The position numbers and the translations under genes were made by a program. This document shows positions 38,118-45,970 of a stretch of DNA of 64,000 bases, one piece after another (position 1 is the stretch's first letter; every line of letters starts with the position of its first letter). The stretch spans positions 6,038,001 to 6,102,000 of the forward strand of contig NZ_JAPFCC010000001.1 in NCBI RefSeq assembly GCF_025562715.2, in the 5' to 3' direction. The DNA comes from Endozoicomonas gorgoniicola (GTDB taxonomy: Bacteria > Pseudomonadota > Gammaproteobacteria > Pseudomonadales > Endozoicomonadaceae). Below the pieces are notes generated by a model. It was not told the DNA's origin. It made no database searches and saw nothing but the letters and a program-made list of their open reading frames with translations.

Positions 38118-38714
38118 ATGAGTGCCCAGAGAGCAACCAGCCGACGGGGAGCCAGTAAAGGCAGCCCCCGCAAATCCAGTAGCGGAAAACCCAAGGTGCC
38201 GGGATGGTTATTCCTGGTGACCGGTTTTGCACTGGGCTTTTTTGCCGCGTCACTGATCAAGCTGACGCCGTCTGCCATAGAAGTGCCTGTGCCGCAGCAC
38301 CCAGATGACAACGCTTCAGCCAAAAGCAGTGAACCGAATCCGGTGTTTGATTTTTATACGCTGTTGCCGGAAACCGAGGTGGTTTTGCCTGAACCGGAAG
38401 CCACTCCGGTTACCCGGCCAGCAGCAAAACCAGCGGTTCAGAGTAAGCCTGCCAAAGCGCCCCAAAAACCAGCAAAGCATAACCGTTACCTGTTGCAGGC
38501 GGGCTCATTTCGCAGTGAAAAGGATGCAGACCGCCTGCGTGCCACGCTGATTCTTTCAGGGCTGACGCCCCGTATTTCGAAAGTGAATGTGGCGGGTGGG
38601 GAAACCTGGCACCGGGTGCAGATAGGACCGTTTGACGATCAGGGAAGTCTGGATAATGCCCGCCAGATTCTGGCTGAACAGAAGATCGACAGCCTGCTGT
38701 TGAAATTAAAATAA
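38118..38714 (+). CDS. SPOR-domain cell-division protein (FtsN-like)
   Basis: A 198-residue protein with a basic cytoplasmic tail (residues 1-27), one membrane segment (28-48), a Pro/Ala/Lys-rich periplasmic linker, and a C-terminal SPOR domain (about 121-198: RYLLQAGSFRSEKDADRLRA, and WHRVQIGPFDDQGSLDNAR). SPOR domains bind denuded glycan at the septum. The layout is that of FtsN, and the position between argS and hslV is the position of the ftsN-like gene in Pseudomonas. It is likely to act in division; I leave the symbol empty because several SPOR proteins share this architecture. Confidence 0.88.
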   Translation: MSAQRATSRRGASKGSPRKSSSGKPKVPGWLFLVTGFALGFFAASLIKLTPSAIEVPVPQHPDDNASAKSSEPNPVFDFYTLLPETEVVLPEPEATPVTRPAAKPAVQSKPAKAPQKPAKHNRYLLQAGSFRSEKDADRLRATLILSGLTPRISKVNVAGGETWHRVQIGPFDDQGSLDNARQILAEQKIDSLLLKLK

Positions 38715-38793
38715 TTGGTCTTTGCCCTTGATAATGCATGGATGTACCCAATATAGACTCCTGAACTACATCATTGAATGAAAGGAGTCCACC

Positions 38794-39339
38794 TTGGAAC
38801 AGTATCGTGGCACAACTATTCTGTCTGTCCGTCGAGCTGACAGTGTGGTGGTAGGCGGTGATGGCCAGGTCTCCCTGGGCGATGCCGTTATTAAGGGCAA
38901 TGCCCACAAAGTACGTCGCCTGTACAAAGGCAAGGTAATTGCCGGTTTTGCCGGTGGTACTGCTGACGCCTTTACCCTGTTTGAACGTTTTGAGGCACAC
39001 CTGGAAAAGCATCAGGGGCGTCTGGAAAAGTCTGCAGTAGAGCTGGCCAAAGAGTGGCGCACTGATCGCACTCTGAACCGTCTGGAAGCCATGCTGATCG
39101 TGGCTGACGCGAAAGCCTCCCTGATTATTACCGGTAATGGTGACGTGATGGTCACCGAAGATGGCATTCTGGCTATTGGTTCCGGTGGTTTCTTTGCCCA
39201 GTCTGCCGCCAAGGCGCTGTATCAGAATACCGACATGGGCGCTCGGGAGATCGTTGAAAAGAGTCTGGAAATTGCCGCAGATGTGTGTGTTTACACCAAC
39301 CACAACCGCGTGATCGAAGAAATTTCCACCCAAGAATAA
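38794..39339 (+). CDS. hslV: ATP-dependent protease subunit HslV
   Basis: This 181-residue threonine peptidase forms the HslVU protease. The start codon is TTG (38794) with a strong AAAGGAG site six bases upstream. The chain begins [12 protein letters not shown]: the catalytic Thr is residue 7, so a six-residue propeptide must be removed, unlike E. coli, where Thr follows Met directly. Family motifs [22 protein letters not shown] and TGNGDV are present. It is followed by hslU after 90 bases. Confidence 0.95.
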   Translation: MEQYRGTTILSVRRADSVVVGGDGQVSLGDAVIKGNAHKVRRLYKGKVIAGFAGGTADAFTLFERFEAHLEKHQGRLEKSAVELAKEWRTDRTLNRLEAMLIVADAKASLIITGNGDVMVTEDGILAIGSGGFFAQSAAKALYQNTDMGAREIVEKSLEIAADVCVYTNHNRVIEEISTQE

Positions 39340-39429
39340 ATACAGCCCCGGACAGGAAGAGTCGTTAATGAATACCGGCGTTTCCTGAACGAACACTTCT
39401 GGAACAAATACAGCTAAAGAGTTTTAATC

Positions 39430-40767
39430 ATGTCTAATATGACACCTCGTGAAATTGTTCACGAACTGGACAAACACATTATTGGTCAGGACGATGCCAA
39501 GCGTGCCGTGGCTATTGCCCTGCGCAACCGCTGGCGTCGTATGCAGCTGGATGAAGAGCTGCGTAATGAAATTTCCCCTAAAAACATTCTGATGATCGGC
39601 CCGACCGGTGTCGGCAAAACAGAAATCGCCCGTCGTCTGGCGAAGCTGGCGAATGCGCCGTTTATCAAGGTTGAAGCCACCAAATTCACGGAAGTGGGCT
39701 ATGTGGGCCGGGATGTAGAGTCTATTGTCCGTGACTTGATGGACGCCGCCGTTAAAATGCTTCGTGAGCAGGAAATGGAGAAAGTGAAGCCTCGCGCCAT
39801 GGATGCCGCTGAAGAGCGTATTCTGGACGCGCTGCTGCCACCTGCCCGAGATTTCAACGAAGAGTCTCAGCCTAAGGAGTCCGGCACCCGTCAGGTATTC
39901 CGCAAGAAACTGCGTGAAGGCGATCTGGATGACAAAGACATTGAGATCGATGTTAACGAAGCGGCCATGGGTGTTGAGATCATGGCACCTCCGGGCATGG
40001 AAGAGATGACCAACCAGCTGCAAGGCATGTTCTCTAACCTGAATCAGGGTAAGACAAAGACCCGCAAGCTGAAGGTGAAAGATGCCCTGAAGCTGGTTCA
40101 GGATGAAGAAGCCGCCAAACTGGTCAACGAAGACGAGCTGAAAGCCCGTGCGATTGAAGCGGTAGAGCAGAACGGCATTGTCTTTATTGATGAGATCGAC
40201 AAGGTAGCCAAGCGTTCAGGCGGTGCTTCTGCTGATGTGTCCCGTGAAGGGGTTCAGCGTGACCTGCTGCCTCTGATTGAAGGCTGTACTGTTTCCACCA
40301 AGTACGGCATGATCAAAACCGATCATATCCTGTTTGTGGCGTCCGGTGCTTTCCACCTGGCCAAGCCTTCTGACCTGATTCCGGAACTGCAGGGTCGCCT
40401 GCCAATCCGTGTCGAACTGAAAGCCCTGAGTGCCCAGGACTTTAACCGTATCCTGACCGAGCCGGACGCATCCCTGACCGAGCAGTATCAGGCGTTGATG
40501 AAGACTGAAAACCTGAATATTGATTTTGACAAGACCGGTATCAACCGTATTGCCGAAGTCGCCTGGGCGGTCAACGAAAACACTGAAAACATCGGGGCTC
40601 GTCGTCTGCACACCGTTATGGAGCGCCTGCTGGAAGAAGTTTCCTACAGTGCTGCTGACCTGGCTCTGGAGCATTCTGACAAGCCGCTGATGATTGATCA
40701 GGCTTATGTGAATGATCATCTGGGTGAGCTGGTTCAGGACGAAGACCTGAGTCGTTATATTCTGTGA
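39430..40767 (+). CDS. hslU: ATP-dependent protease ATPase subunit HslU
   Basis: This 445-residue AAA+ unfoldase feeds substrates to HslV. Walker A is GPTGVGKT (residues 57-64), and the pore loop region YVGRDVES follows. The I domain spans roughly 110-240, and Walker B is [10 protein letters not shown]. The C-terminal tail LSRYIL, which docks into HslV, is intact. Shortened pieces of this gene reappear at 53075-53206, and its last 71 bases match there perfectly, so the region downstream looks like an insertion. Confidence 0.96.
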   Translation: MSNMTPREIVHELDKHIIGQDDAKRAVAIALRNRWRRMQLDEELRNEISPKNILMIGPTGVGKTEIARRLAKLANAPFIKVEATKFTEVGYVGRDVESIVRDLMDAAVKMLREQEMEKVKPRAMDAAEERILDALLPPARDFNEESQPKESGTRQVFRKKLREGDLDDKDIEIDVNEAAMGVEIMAPPGMEEMTNQLQGMFSNLNQGKTKTRKLKVKDALKLVQDEEAAKLVNEDELKARAIEAVEQNGIVFIDEIDKVAKRSGGASADVSREGVQRDLLPLIEGCTVSTKYGMIKTDHILFVASGAFHLAKPSDLIPELQGRLPIRVELKALSAQDFNRILTEPDASLTEQYQALMKTENLNIDFDKTGINRIAEVAWAVNENTENIGARRLHTVMERLLEEVSYSAADLALEHSDKPLMIDQAYVNDHLGELVQDEDLSRYIL

Positions 40768-40774
40768 TCTTTTT

Positions 40775-40823
40775 ACCGGTGTTCGCTGGTTTCTGTTCTA
40801 TTCGGAAGTCTGCGCACACCGGT
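40775..40823. terminator. Hairpin after hslU
   Basis: accggtgt (40775-40782) pairs with acaccggt (40816-40823), with partial pairing inside the 33-base loop. It lies between convergent hslU and the TPR gene. No T run follows on either strand, so termination efficiency is doubtful. Confidence 0.4.
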
Positions 40824-40861
40824 TGATCTTGCATTCGAAGCCCTCTGCCAACCAAATTTTA

Positions 40862-42049
40862 TTAATTTGTTAGGTAATCAATCTGACTTATCCACTGTTG
40901 AGCACTGGCCAGGTACTCTTTCTGAGTGACTTTTTCCAAAAGCGTTCTTGCTTTTTCCAACTGGTTGTTTTCATAGTAAGCCAGGCTCTGTAACAACAGC
41001 CAGTACTGATTTTCAGGCTCTTTTTTGATCTGTTGTTCCAGAAATTGTATGGCTTCAGGCCAGTGACCCAGACTATAAGCCAGCTGGCTTCGCAGGGCTA
41101 ACGTGTTTTTTTGGCTACTGTCATTTGATTCATTCAGTAATTTCAATGCTTTTCTCTGTTGACGCGACAATAGATAAGCTTGGGCCAACATGGAGCGATA
41201 GCCTGTTTTCTCACCCAGGCGATCCAGATTCTGTTCCAGAACAACAGCAGCTCTTGCCGGAGCGTTGGCATTCAGTAATAACCGGGCCAGCAGTGTAACG
41301 CTTCTAAGTGGCAGGCGATGGGCTTTAAAGGCGCTGCTGAGTACATTCAGAGCGGCATCTGACTTATCTTGCTGATAAAGGTTGTAACCCAACCGCTCCC
41401 AGTAAAGCGGGTTATCCGGATAAAGGTGGACGAGAGTTCTCAGCAGCGATTCCGCTTCTGGCTTCATCTGTCGCTGCTCATACAGTGTCAGTAAAAACAG
41501 TTGCCGCTGCTCGGTTTGCTCTAAGGCGATGGCGGCCACCATAAAGTCAATCGCATTGACCAACTGGCCAGTATGGTATGCGCCGTAAGCCGCCAGAGTT
41601 GCTACCTGAGCCCGCTCCAGAGTTTCTCTTGTCTGATCTTCTTCGCTATTTGAGGTATTGGGGGTGAAATCGAGCCATTGCTTAGCGTAATCAAGGCTCT
41701 GTTGATATTGTTTTTGCTGAAAAAGAAGCTGTGCAGTCAATTTGTAAAGCGTTAGCTTTTGCTGGCTGGTTACAGGTAGCGTCAACAATGCCAACGATTC
41801 CTCTGTCGCACAGGCATATTTTTGCAGGGTGATACAGGCCTGAAGCAGAAGGTAATGTCCTGCCTTTTGGGCTTGCGGTGAACCATTGGCATGCTGTTTT
41901 TTAAATCGCTCAATCAAAGGCAATGCTGCTACCGGGTCTTTTTGAAGTAGCAGGCCTAGCTGTTGGTATCGCTGCTGCATGTTGGCGCTGACGGCTGATG
42001 TCGCACACAATATCAGGGTTAAGAGTAACCACTTATTTTTCCAGTTCAT
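40862..42049 (-). CDS. Exported TPR-repeat protein of the TonB2-type cluster
   Basis: A 395-residue protein with a signal peptide (ending AVSA/N) and a nearly continuous array of tetratricopeptide-like helix pairs (for example LYWERLGYNLYQQDKSDAAL, and NQYWLLLQSLAYYENNQLEK). It should lie in the periplasm and act as a protein-binding scaffold. It is the last gene of the minus-strand operon, and its start overlaps tonB by 17 bases. A TPR gene after tonB2 is known from marine TonB2 clusters, where its task is not settled; linking receptor and energiser is my inference. Confidence 0.8.
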   Translation of the reverse strand: MNWKNKWLLLTLILCATSAVSANMQQRYQQLGLLLQKDPVAALPLIERFKKQHANGSPQAQKAGHYLLLQACITLQKYACATEESLALLTLPVTSQQKLTLYKLTAQLLFQQKQYQQSLDYAKQWLDFTPNTSNSEEDQTRETLERAQVATLAAYGAYHTGQLVNAIDFMVAAIALEQTEQRQLFLLTLYEQRQMKPEAESLLRTLVHLYPDNPLYWERLGYNLYQQDKSDAALNVLSSAFKAHRLPLRSVTLLARLLLNANAPARAAVVLEQNLDRLGEKTGYRSMLAQAYLLSRQQRKALKLLNESNDSSQKNTLALRSQLAYSLGHWPEAIQFLEQQIKKEPENQYWLLLQSLAYYENNQLEKARTLLEKVTQKEYLASAQQWISQIDYLTN

Positions 42050-42692
42050 AACGAATCACTATACGCTGCCATTCTGTTGCCTCAGGTGAGACAAAACGCC
42101 ATCGACGAACTGCTCTTGAGGCGGATCGATAAAAGATTCCTGGAGGTGATTCTTCAACCACCTTAAGACCTTCTACACGCCCATCAGGGTTAATAGCCAA
42201 ATCAAGAGTGACATGCCCTTCAATGCCTTTTTGTTTCGCGGCCATTGGGTAGGTTGGTGGCATTTGAAATACGACTTGAGCCATGGATATCTTACTACTC
42301 ATTGAGGAGCCGGGATTGTTGTCAAAGGCATTAAAAGCAAATACCGGGCTGTTAATGCTGGTATTGATATCAAGATCTGGGACAGTAAGATCCGGAATGG
42401 ATACCGAAGCATCCAATGCTGTGCTCAGACTCAGTGTAAGAGGCGGCGGTGGAGGTGAGGAGGCCGTCGTCGGAGCGCTGCTTAAAAGGGTTTCCGGTAG
42501 CTTTTCTTCAGAAGGTTCCGGCCTGTCAGTTGAAAAATACACTTGTGCCAGGGTGGGGCGTTTCATTTGAGTGATATCACTACTCATCGTCAGGGTGTAA
42601 ATCAGGCTCACCAGAAGCAGATTCACCAGTAAGGCTGCTAATAAGATCAGGCCTGAGAAGCTAGTGCGGGGTTTGTGTAGCAACGGCCACAT
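42033..42692 (-). CDS. tonB: TonB protein of a TonB2-type system
   Basis: This 219-residue protein transmits the proton-motive force from ExbBD to outer-membrane receptors. One N-terminal membrane anchor (residues 14-36) is followed by a Pro/Ser/Thr-rich periplasmic spacer of about 100 residues, and the C-terminal TonB fold (PPTYPMAAKQKGIEGHVTLD, NPDGRVEGLKVVEE, RAVRRWRF). The spacer is short, as in TonB2 proteins. An AGGAG site precedes the ATG. It overlaps exbD by 32 bases, showing tight translational coupling. Confidence 0.9.
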   Translation of the reverse strand: MWPLLHKPRTSFSGLILLAALLVNLLLVSLIYTLTMSSDITQMKRPTLAQVYFSTDRPEPSEEKLPETLLSSAPTTASSPPPPPLTLSLSTALDASVSIPDLTVPDLDINTSINSPVFAFNAFDNNPGSSMSSKISMAQVVFQMPPTYPMAAKQKGIEGHVTLDLAINPDGRVEGLKVVEESPPGIFYRSASRAVRRWRFVSPEATEWQRIVIRYELEK

Positions 42693-43068
42693 TTTTTACT
42701 CCTGAGATCCTCAGTTGATCAACGACTTCAATTAAACGACCACTGTTGACATTTTGATCGACATCTACGATAGCTGATATCTGGCTGGTACCAGCGGCAA
42801 TGTATTTAACTTCTCTGGCAAGTTGGGCAGGCTTTATGGCATTGCCTTCAAACCAGACCACATTGTGCTGGTCGATGCTGACCATCAGGGCAGTTTTATC
42901 CAGACTGTCTACGGTGCTTGCTGTTGGGCGTTCAATGTTGAGATTCTGTGTCTGCTGAAATGAAGCTGAAAGAATAAAGAAAATCAGCAGAATAAAGACC
43001 ACGTCAATCAGTGGCGTCAGATCGACACTCGCTTCGGATTCGGTTTCTCTACTATGCTGAAACTGCAT
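42661..43068 (-). CDS. exbD: ExbD biopolymer transport protein
   Basis: A 135-residue inner-membrane protein with one segment near residues 21-40 (VDLTPLIDVVFILLIFFILS). The Asp in PLIDVVF is the proton-carrying residue of the ExbD/TolR family. A periplasmic domain follows. I use the second Met (43068): the first ATG then forms part of a GGAG ribosome site six bases upstream. It overlaps exbB by 17 bases and tonB by 32. It works with ExbB and TonB in the same complex. Confidence 0.9.
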   Translation of the reverse strand: MQFQHSRETESEASVDLTPLIDVVFILLIFFILSASFQQTQNLNIERPTASTVDSLDKTALMVSIDQHNVVWFEGNAIKPAQLAREVKYIAAGTSQISAIVDVDQNVNSGRLIEVVDQLRISGVKNVAVATQTPH

Positions 43069-43585
43069 GATTGGCTCCATTGTTAAAGGAAGATGAAAGC
43101 GCTTGTCTGACCAGAGCCAGTAAACTACGGTTCTTTTGTTTTAACAGATAGGCGAGATAGATCCCGGACAGCGAAGTCACCAGCCCTGCCTGAGTAGTGA
43201 GCAGGGCGGCGCTGATACCAGACGACAAATGTTGTTGAATGTCAGCTTCTCCCAACTGAATGAAACTGGTCACCATACCATCAACGGTACCCAGTAACCC
43301 CAGCAATGGTAGGATTTTGATCAGGATGTTGATCCAATCCAGATTGCCATTAAGCTGACTGTCGGCACGCCCCAGAAACGCGCCTTTCAGTTTTGTTTTC
43401 TGCCAGTTGTTCATTTGATTAAACTGACTGGAGAGATGACTTGCCTGCCTGAGCCAGAGCAGCCGATGGCGACGAACCTTCAGAAATCCTTGCAGGAGTT
43501 GATACCACATCACGCACGAAAGCAGTAAGATCAGCCAGATAATCCCAACACCATGTTCGAAAAAAGACGCTATTTGCTGAATCAC
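43052..43585 (-). CDS. exbB: ExbB proton channel subunit
   Basis: A 177-residue protein of the MotA/TolQ/ExbB family. I start it at the GTG at 43583-43585, overlapping the preceding stop as GTGA and preceded by AAAGGAGC. The frame extends 38 codons further into the previous gene without family similarity. Three membrane segments are visible: residues 9-30, a second with ILPLLGLLGTVDGMVTSF, and a third with LLTTQAGLVTSLSGIYLAYL. The small size matches ExbB2. It forms the motor with ExbD. Confidence 0.88.
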   Translation of the reverse strand: MIQQIASFFEHGVGIIWLILLLSCVMWYQLLQGFLKVRRHRLLWLRQASHLSSQFNQMNNWQKTKLKGAFLGRADSQLNGNLDWINILIKILPLLGLLGTVDGMVTSFIQLGEADIQQHLSSGISAALLTTQAGLVTSLSGIYLAYLLKQKNRSLLALVRQALSSSFNNGANHAVSA

Positions 43586-44898
43586 GCTCCAGCTCCTTTG
43601 AGAGCTTTCTGTGTGGAATCGTGGTGTAAAACTGCCCGGAGTGCTGCTTCCTGCTCCAGAAGCTGAGTCAGTTCGTGGCTGCGATTTTTTACAGCACAAT
43701 GGAGTAAAAGTAATGGAATCGCGGTCATCAGGCCAAATTGAGTGGTCAGCAGCGCCTCAGCAATCCCTCCGGACAAGAGTTCTGTGTTGTTGCTGCCAAA
43801 CTCGGTGATAACGGTAAAGGTTTTAATCATTCCGCCAACGGTTCCCAGAAGTCCCAGAAGAGGGGGAATTCCGGCGAGAACACCCAGAGTACCTGTTCCT
43901 TTTTGCAACATGGGCACTTCAATAAGTACGGCTGCACTTAGCCGGGCCTCAATGCTTTCTTCGCCTCCTTTTTCTATTGAGTGGATGATTCGTCCAAGAC
44001 AGTTGTCGTCCGAAGGTGGGGAATGTTGCTGTCGTTCAATTCGCTGCTTTTCTTTTTTCAGATAAGCCAGACGATTGACTGCGATAGTGATGGAAACCAG
44101 TGCAACCAAAAGAATAAAGATACCAACAATGCCGGTGGCCTTCATTTTTGCCATGGCGCTGTTGTTGCGTTGACCATGTTTAAACAGTTGCCCCAGAGTT
44201 GGGTCAATCCAGACAGTGCCATCAGTTAGCGCGAGATCAGGCTGCTCTATCAGTACCTTGAGTTGCTTCTGAGCCGGCAGGAAAGTAAGCCAGCCAAGGT
44301 CGCTGCCGATTGAAAATGGGCCTTGCTCGGTTACTTGCTGGTCAGCAAACGATCCGTCAGATTTTACAACTTTAGAGGTTGATTGTTTTTCACTGGCGGT
44401 GAGAACAATTTGCTCCATAAGCGCATTCCAGAGACGCTCAATACGCTGAATTCCAATCTCGTTGTTATTTGTCAGAGAAAGTCCGGAGGAGTCGTGTCGC
44501 CAAAGGCTGTGAGGAGCCACGGTATTGAGTAAAACCTGCTCATGATTTGACACACCTTCAAACACACTATCAAGGCTGGTTTTTTCGGAATTGAACTGAG
44601 CCCGTCGGTCTCTTAGCTGCTGCTGCAGCTTAAGCACACTGTCTTCCAGAATACTATTTTCTTTTTTCAGCTTATCAAGCTGGCCAGATAGTTTGTCGTG
44701 ATCTTGATTGAGCGCTTTCAGGCTGCTCTCAAGAGAATCAACCCGATGGTCTGCCATTTTCTGCTCTTTAAATGTTCCCTGGCGAACCTGGTCGAGAACC
44801 GTTTGCAGCGGGTTGATTGTTTCGGCAATAGCCAAGCATGAAACACAAGAAAGAATTAAGGCAAGTTTGCAATGCCTGAGGGTTTTGATAACTCGCAT
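43582..44898 (-). CDS. TtpC-like MotA/TolQ/ExbB family protein
   Basis: A 438-residue protein with a signal sequence, a periplasmic coiled coil (about residues 45-100, LKALNQDHDKLSGQLDKLKK) and, after about residue 250, three membrane segments of the ExbB fold (GIVGIFILLVALVSI; LAGIPPLLGLLGTVGGMIKTF; LLTTQFGLMTAIPLLLL). This two-part architecture is that of TtpC, the extra protein required by TonB2 systems in Vibrio. It is placed between DUF3450 and exbB, as in those clusters. It probably bridges the motor and the periplasmic partners. Confidence 0.85.
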   Translation of the reverse strand: MRVIKTLRHCKLALILSCVSCLAIAETINPLQTVLDQVRQGTFKEQKMADHRVDSLESSLKALNQDHDKLSGQLDKLKKENSILEDSVLKLQQQLRDRRAQFNSEKTSLDSVFEGVSNHEQVLLNTVAPHSLWRHDSSGLSLTNNNEIGIQRIERLWNALMEQIVLTASEKQSTSKVVKSDGSFADQQVTEQGPFSIGSDLGWLTFLPAQKQLKVLIEQPDLALTDGTVWIDPTLGQLFKHGQRNNSAMAKMKATGIVGIFILLVALVSITIAVNRLAYLKKEKQRIERQQHSPPSDDNCLGRIIHSIEKGGEESIEARLSAAVLIEVPMLQKGTGTLGVLAGIPPLLGLLGTVGGMIKTFTVITEFGSNNTELLSGGIAEALLTTQFGLMTAIPLLLLHCAVKNRSHELTQLLEQEAALRAVLHHDSTQKALKGAGA

Positions 44899-44900
44899 AG

Positions 44901-45644
44901 TTATTTCTCCCGGGCAACTGGGACATTCATCATGGCGGGAGCAAGCTGCCCATTGGCAACCTCGATAGCGGTTTTTATCAATGAGAGCTGTTTTTCAGGA
45001 AGAGAAACCCATTGGTCATTTATATGGATTGCTCCTTCCTTACCATCCAGGCTGAGATAGTAAAAATAAAGTCTGCCAATGCGTAAAAAGGTCACAAGAC
45101 GATCATCGTTTAACATTCCCTGCCAGCTTTCAACACTGTATCCATAACTGAGTTCAACCTGATAGGCATCCAGAAGACGGGCAAGTTTGTCACCTTCGTT
45201 CAGGTCAGCACTGTTGAATAGTTTGTCAAGGTTGGCCAGGCGGGCTTTACGCTCATCCTGCAAAAACGGCTGATCAGCTTTGACCAACGTTTTCAAAGCG
45301 GTATTCATCCGTTCCATCAGAGGGGTCAGTTCCATGCGTGTTCTTCGTAAAATCTCTCTCTGCTGATCCAGCTCTGCAAGGGCGGTATTTAGTTGTTCCA
45401 GTTGACGGTTTAACTGATTCTGATAATGGCGGGTCAATTGCAGCTCATGAATTAATTGCCGGTTTTCCTGCGTTTGCATTTTTCTGGTGTCGTCCAGTTG
45501 CTCAATTTCAGGCTGCGCTTTTTGACTGGCAGAAATTCCGTATTGATCAACTTCTTCGATCTCTTTCAGGGTCGTGTTACTCGCCTGAACATTAAAGGCA
45601 AGAATAAGTAGCGACAGAATCGTTGATTTTTTAATAAACGACAT
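44901..45644 (-). CDS. DUF3450 periplasmic coiled-coil protein
   Basis: A 248-residue protein with a signal peptide (ending NVQA/S) and a long coiled coil (residues 35-115, QLTRHYQNQLNRQLEQLNTA). The later part has LLDAYQVELSYGYSVESWQG, characteristic of DUF3450. I start at the ATG at 45642-45644; a longer frame to 45722 lacks a signal sequence. It is the first gene of the minus-strand operon, two bases before ttpC. DUF3450 genes regularly accompany ttpC-exbB-exbD-tonB; the molecular function is unknown. Confidence 0.83.
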   Translation of the reverse strand: MSFIKKSTILSLLILAFNVQASNTTLKEIEEVDQYGISASQKAQPEIEQLDDTRKMQTQENRQLIHELQLTRHYQNQLNRQLEQLNTALAELDQQREILRRTRMELTPLMERMNTALKTLVKADQPFLQDERKARLANLDKLFNSADLNEGDKLARLLDAYQVELSYGYSVESWQGMLNDDRLVTFLRIGRLYFYYLSLDGKEGAIHINDQWVSLPEKQLSLIKTAIEVANGQLAPAMMNVPVAREK

Positions 45645-45804
45645 ATGTCTATAGATTGAAAGGCAGGTGATAGTCAATGGGTTACCAACATAGCGACAAC
45701 GAAGATCAGGAAACAACATCATTTCATCGCAAGCAAAGATCAGGCGGTGAACAGATTACCAGCATAGTAATGTACACAAATTAAGTATTAAATGAAACAC
45801 TAGT

Positions 45805-45823
45805 GATAATGATTCGTATTATT
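45805..45823. promoter_or_regulatory. Fur-box-like operator between divergent operons
   Basis: GATAATGATTCGTATTATT matches 14 of 19 positions of the classical GATAATGATAATCATTATC Fur box, including the whole left half and ATTAT on the right. It lies in the 326-base region between the DUF3450 and receptor start codons and could control both operons by iron. This is found by eye only. Confidence 0.6.
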
Positions 45824-45970
45824 GATCAGTACTTTGGATACTGATAGAGTGTTCGCCCAGTCGGACTGGCGATAGATAATATTCATAGTTTTGGCAGGAA
45901 GGGGTGAGCTGGCAATAACACTTTTCTGGCGGTAATTACCTGTCAAAGCTGGAGCTGAATTGGACCAATC

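Noticed and set aside
38410..39396. 328-codon minus-strand frame over the SPOR gene and hslV
   Set aside because: Covers two well-supported plus-strand genes in antisense; no independent evidence.
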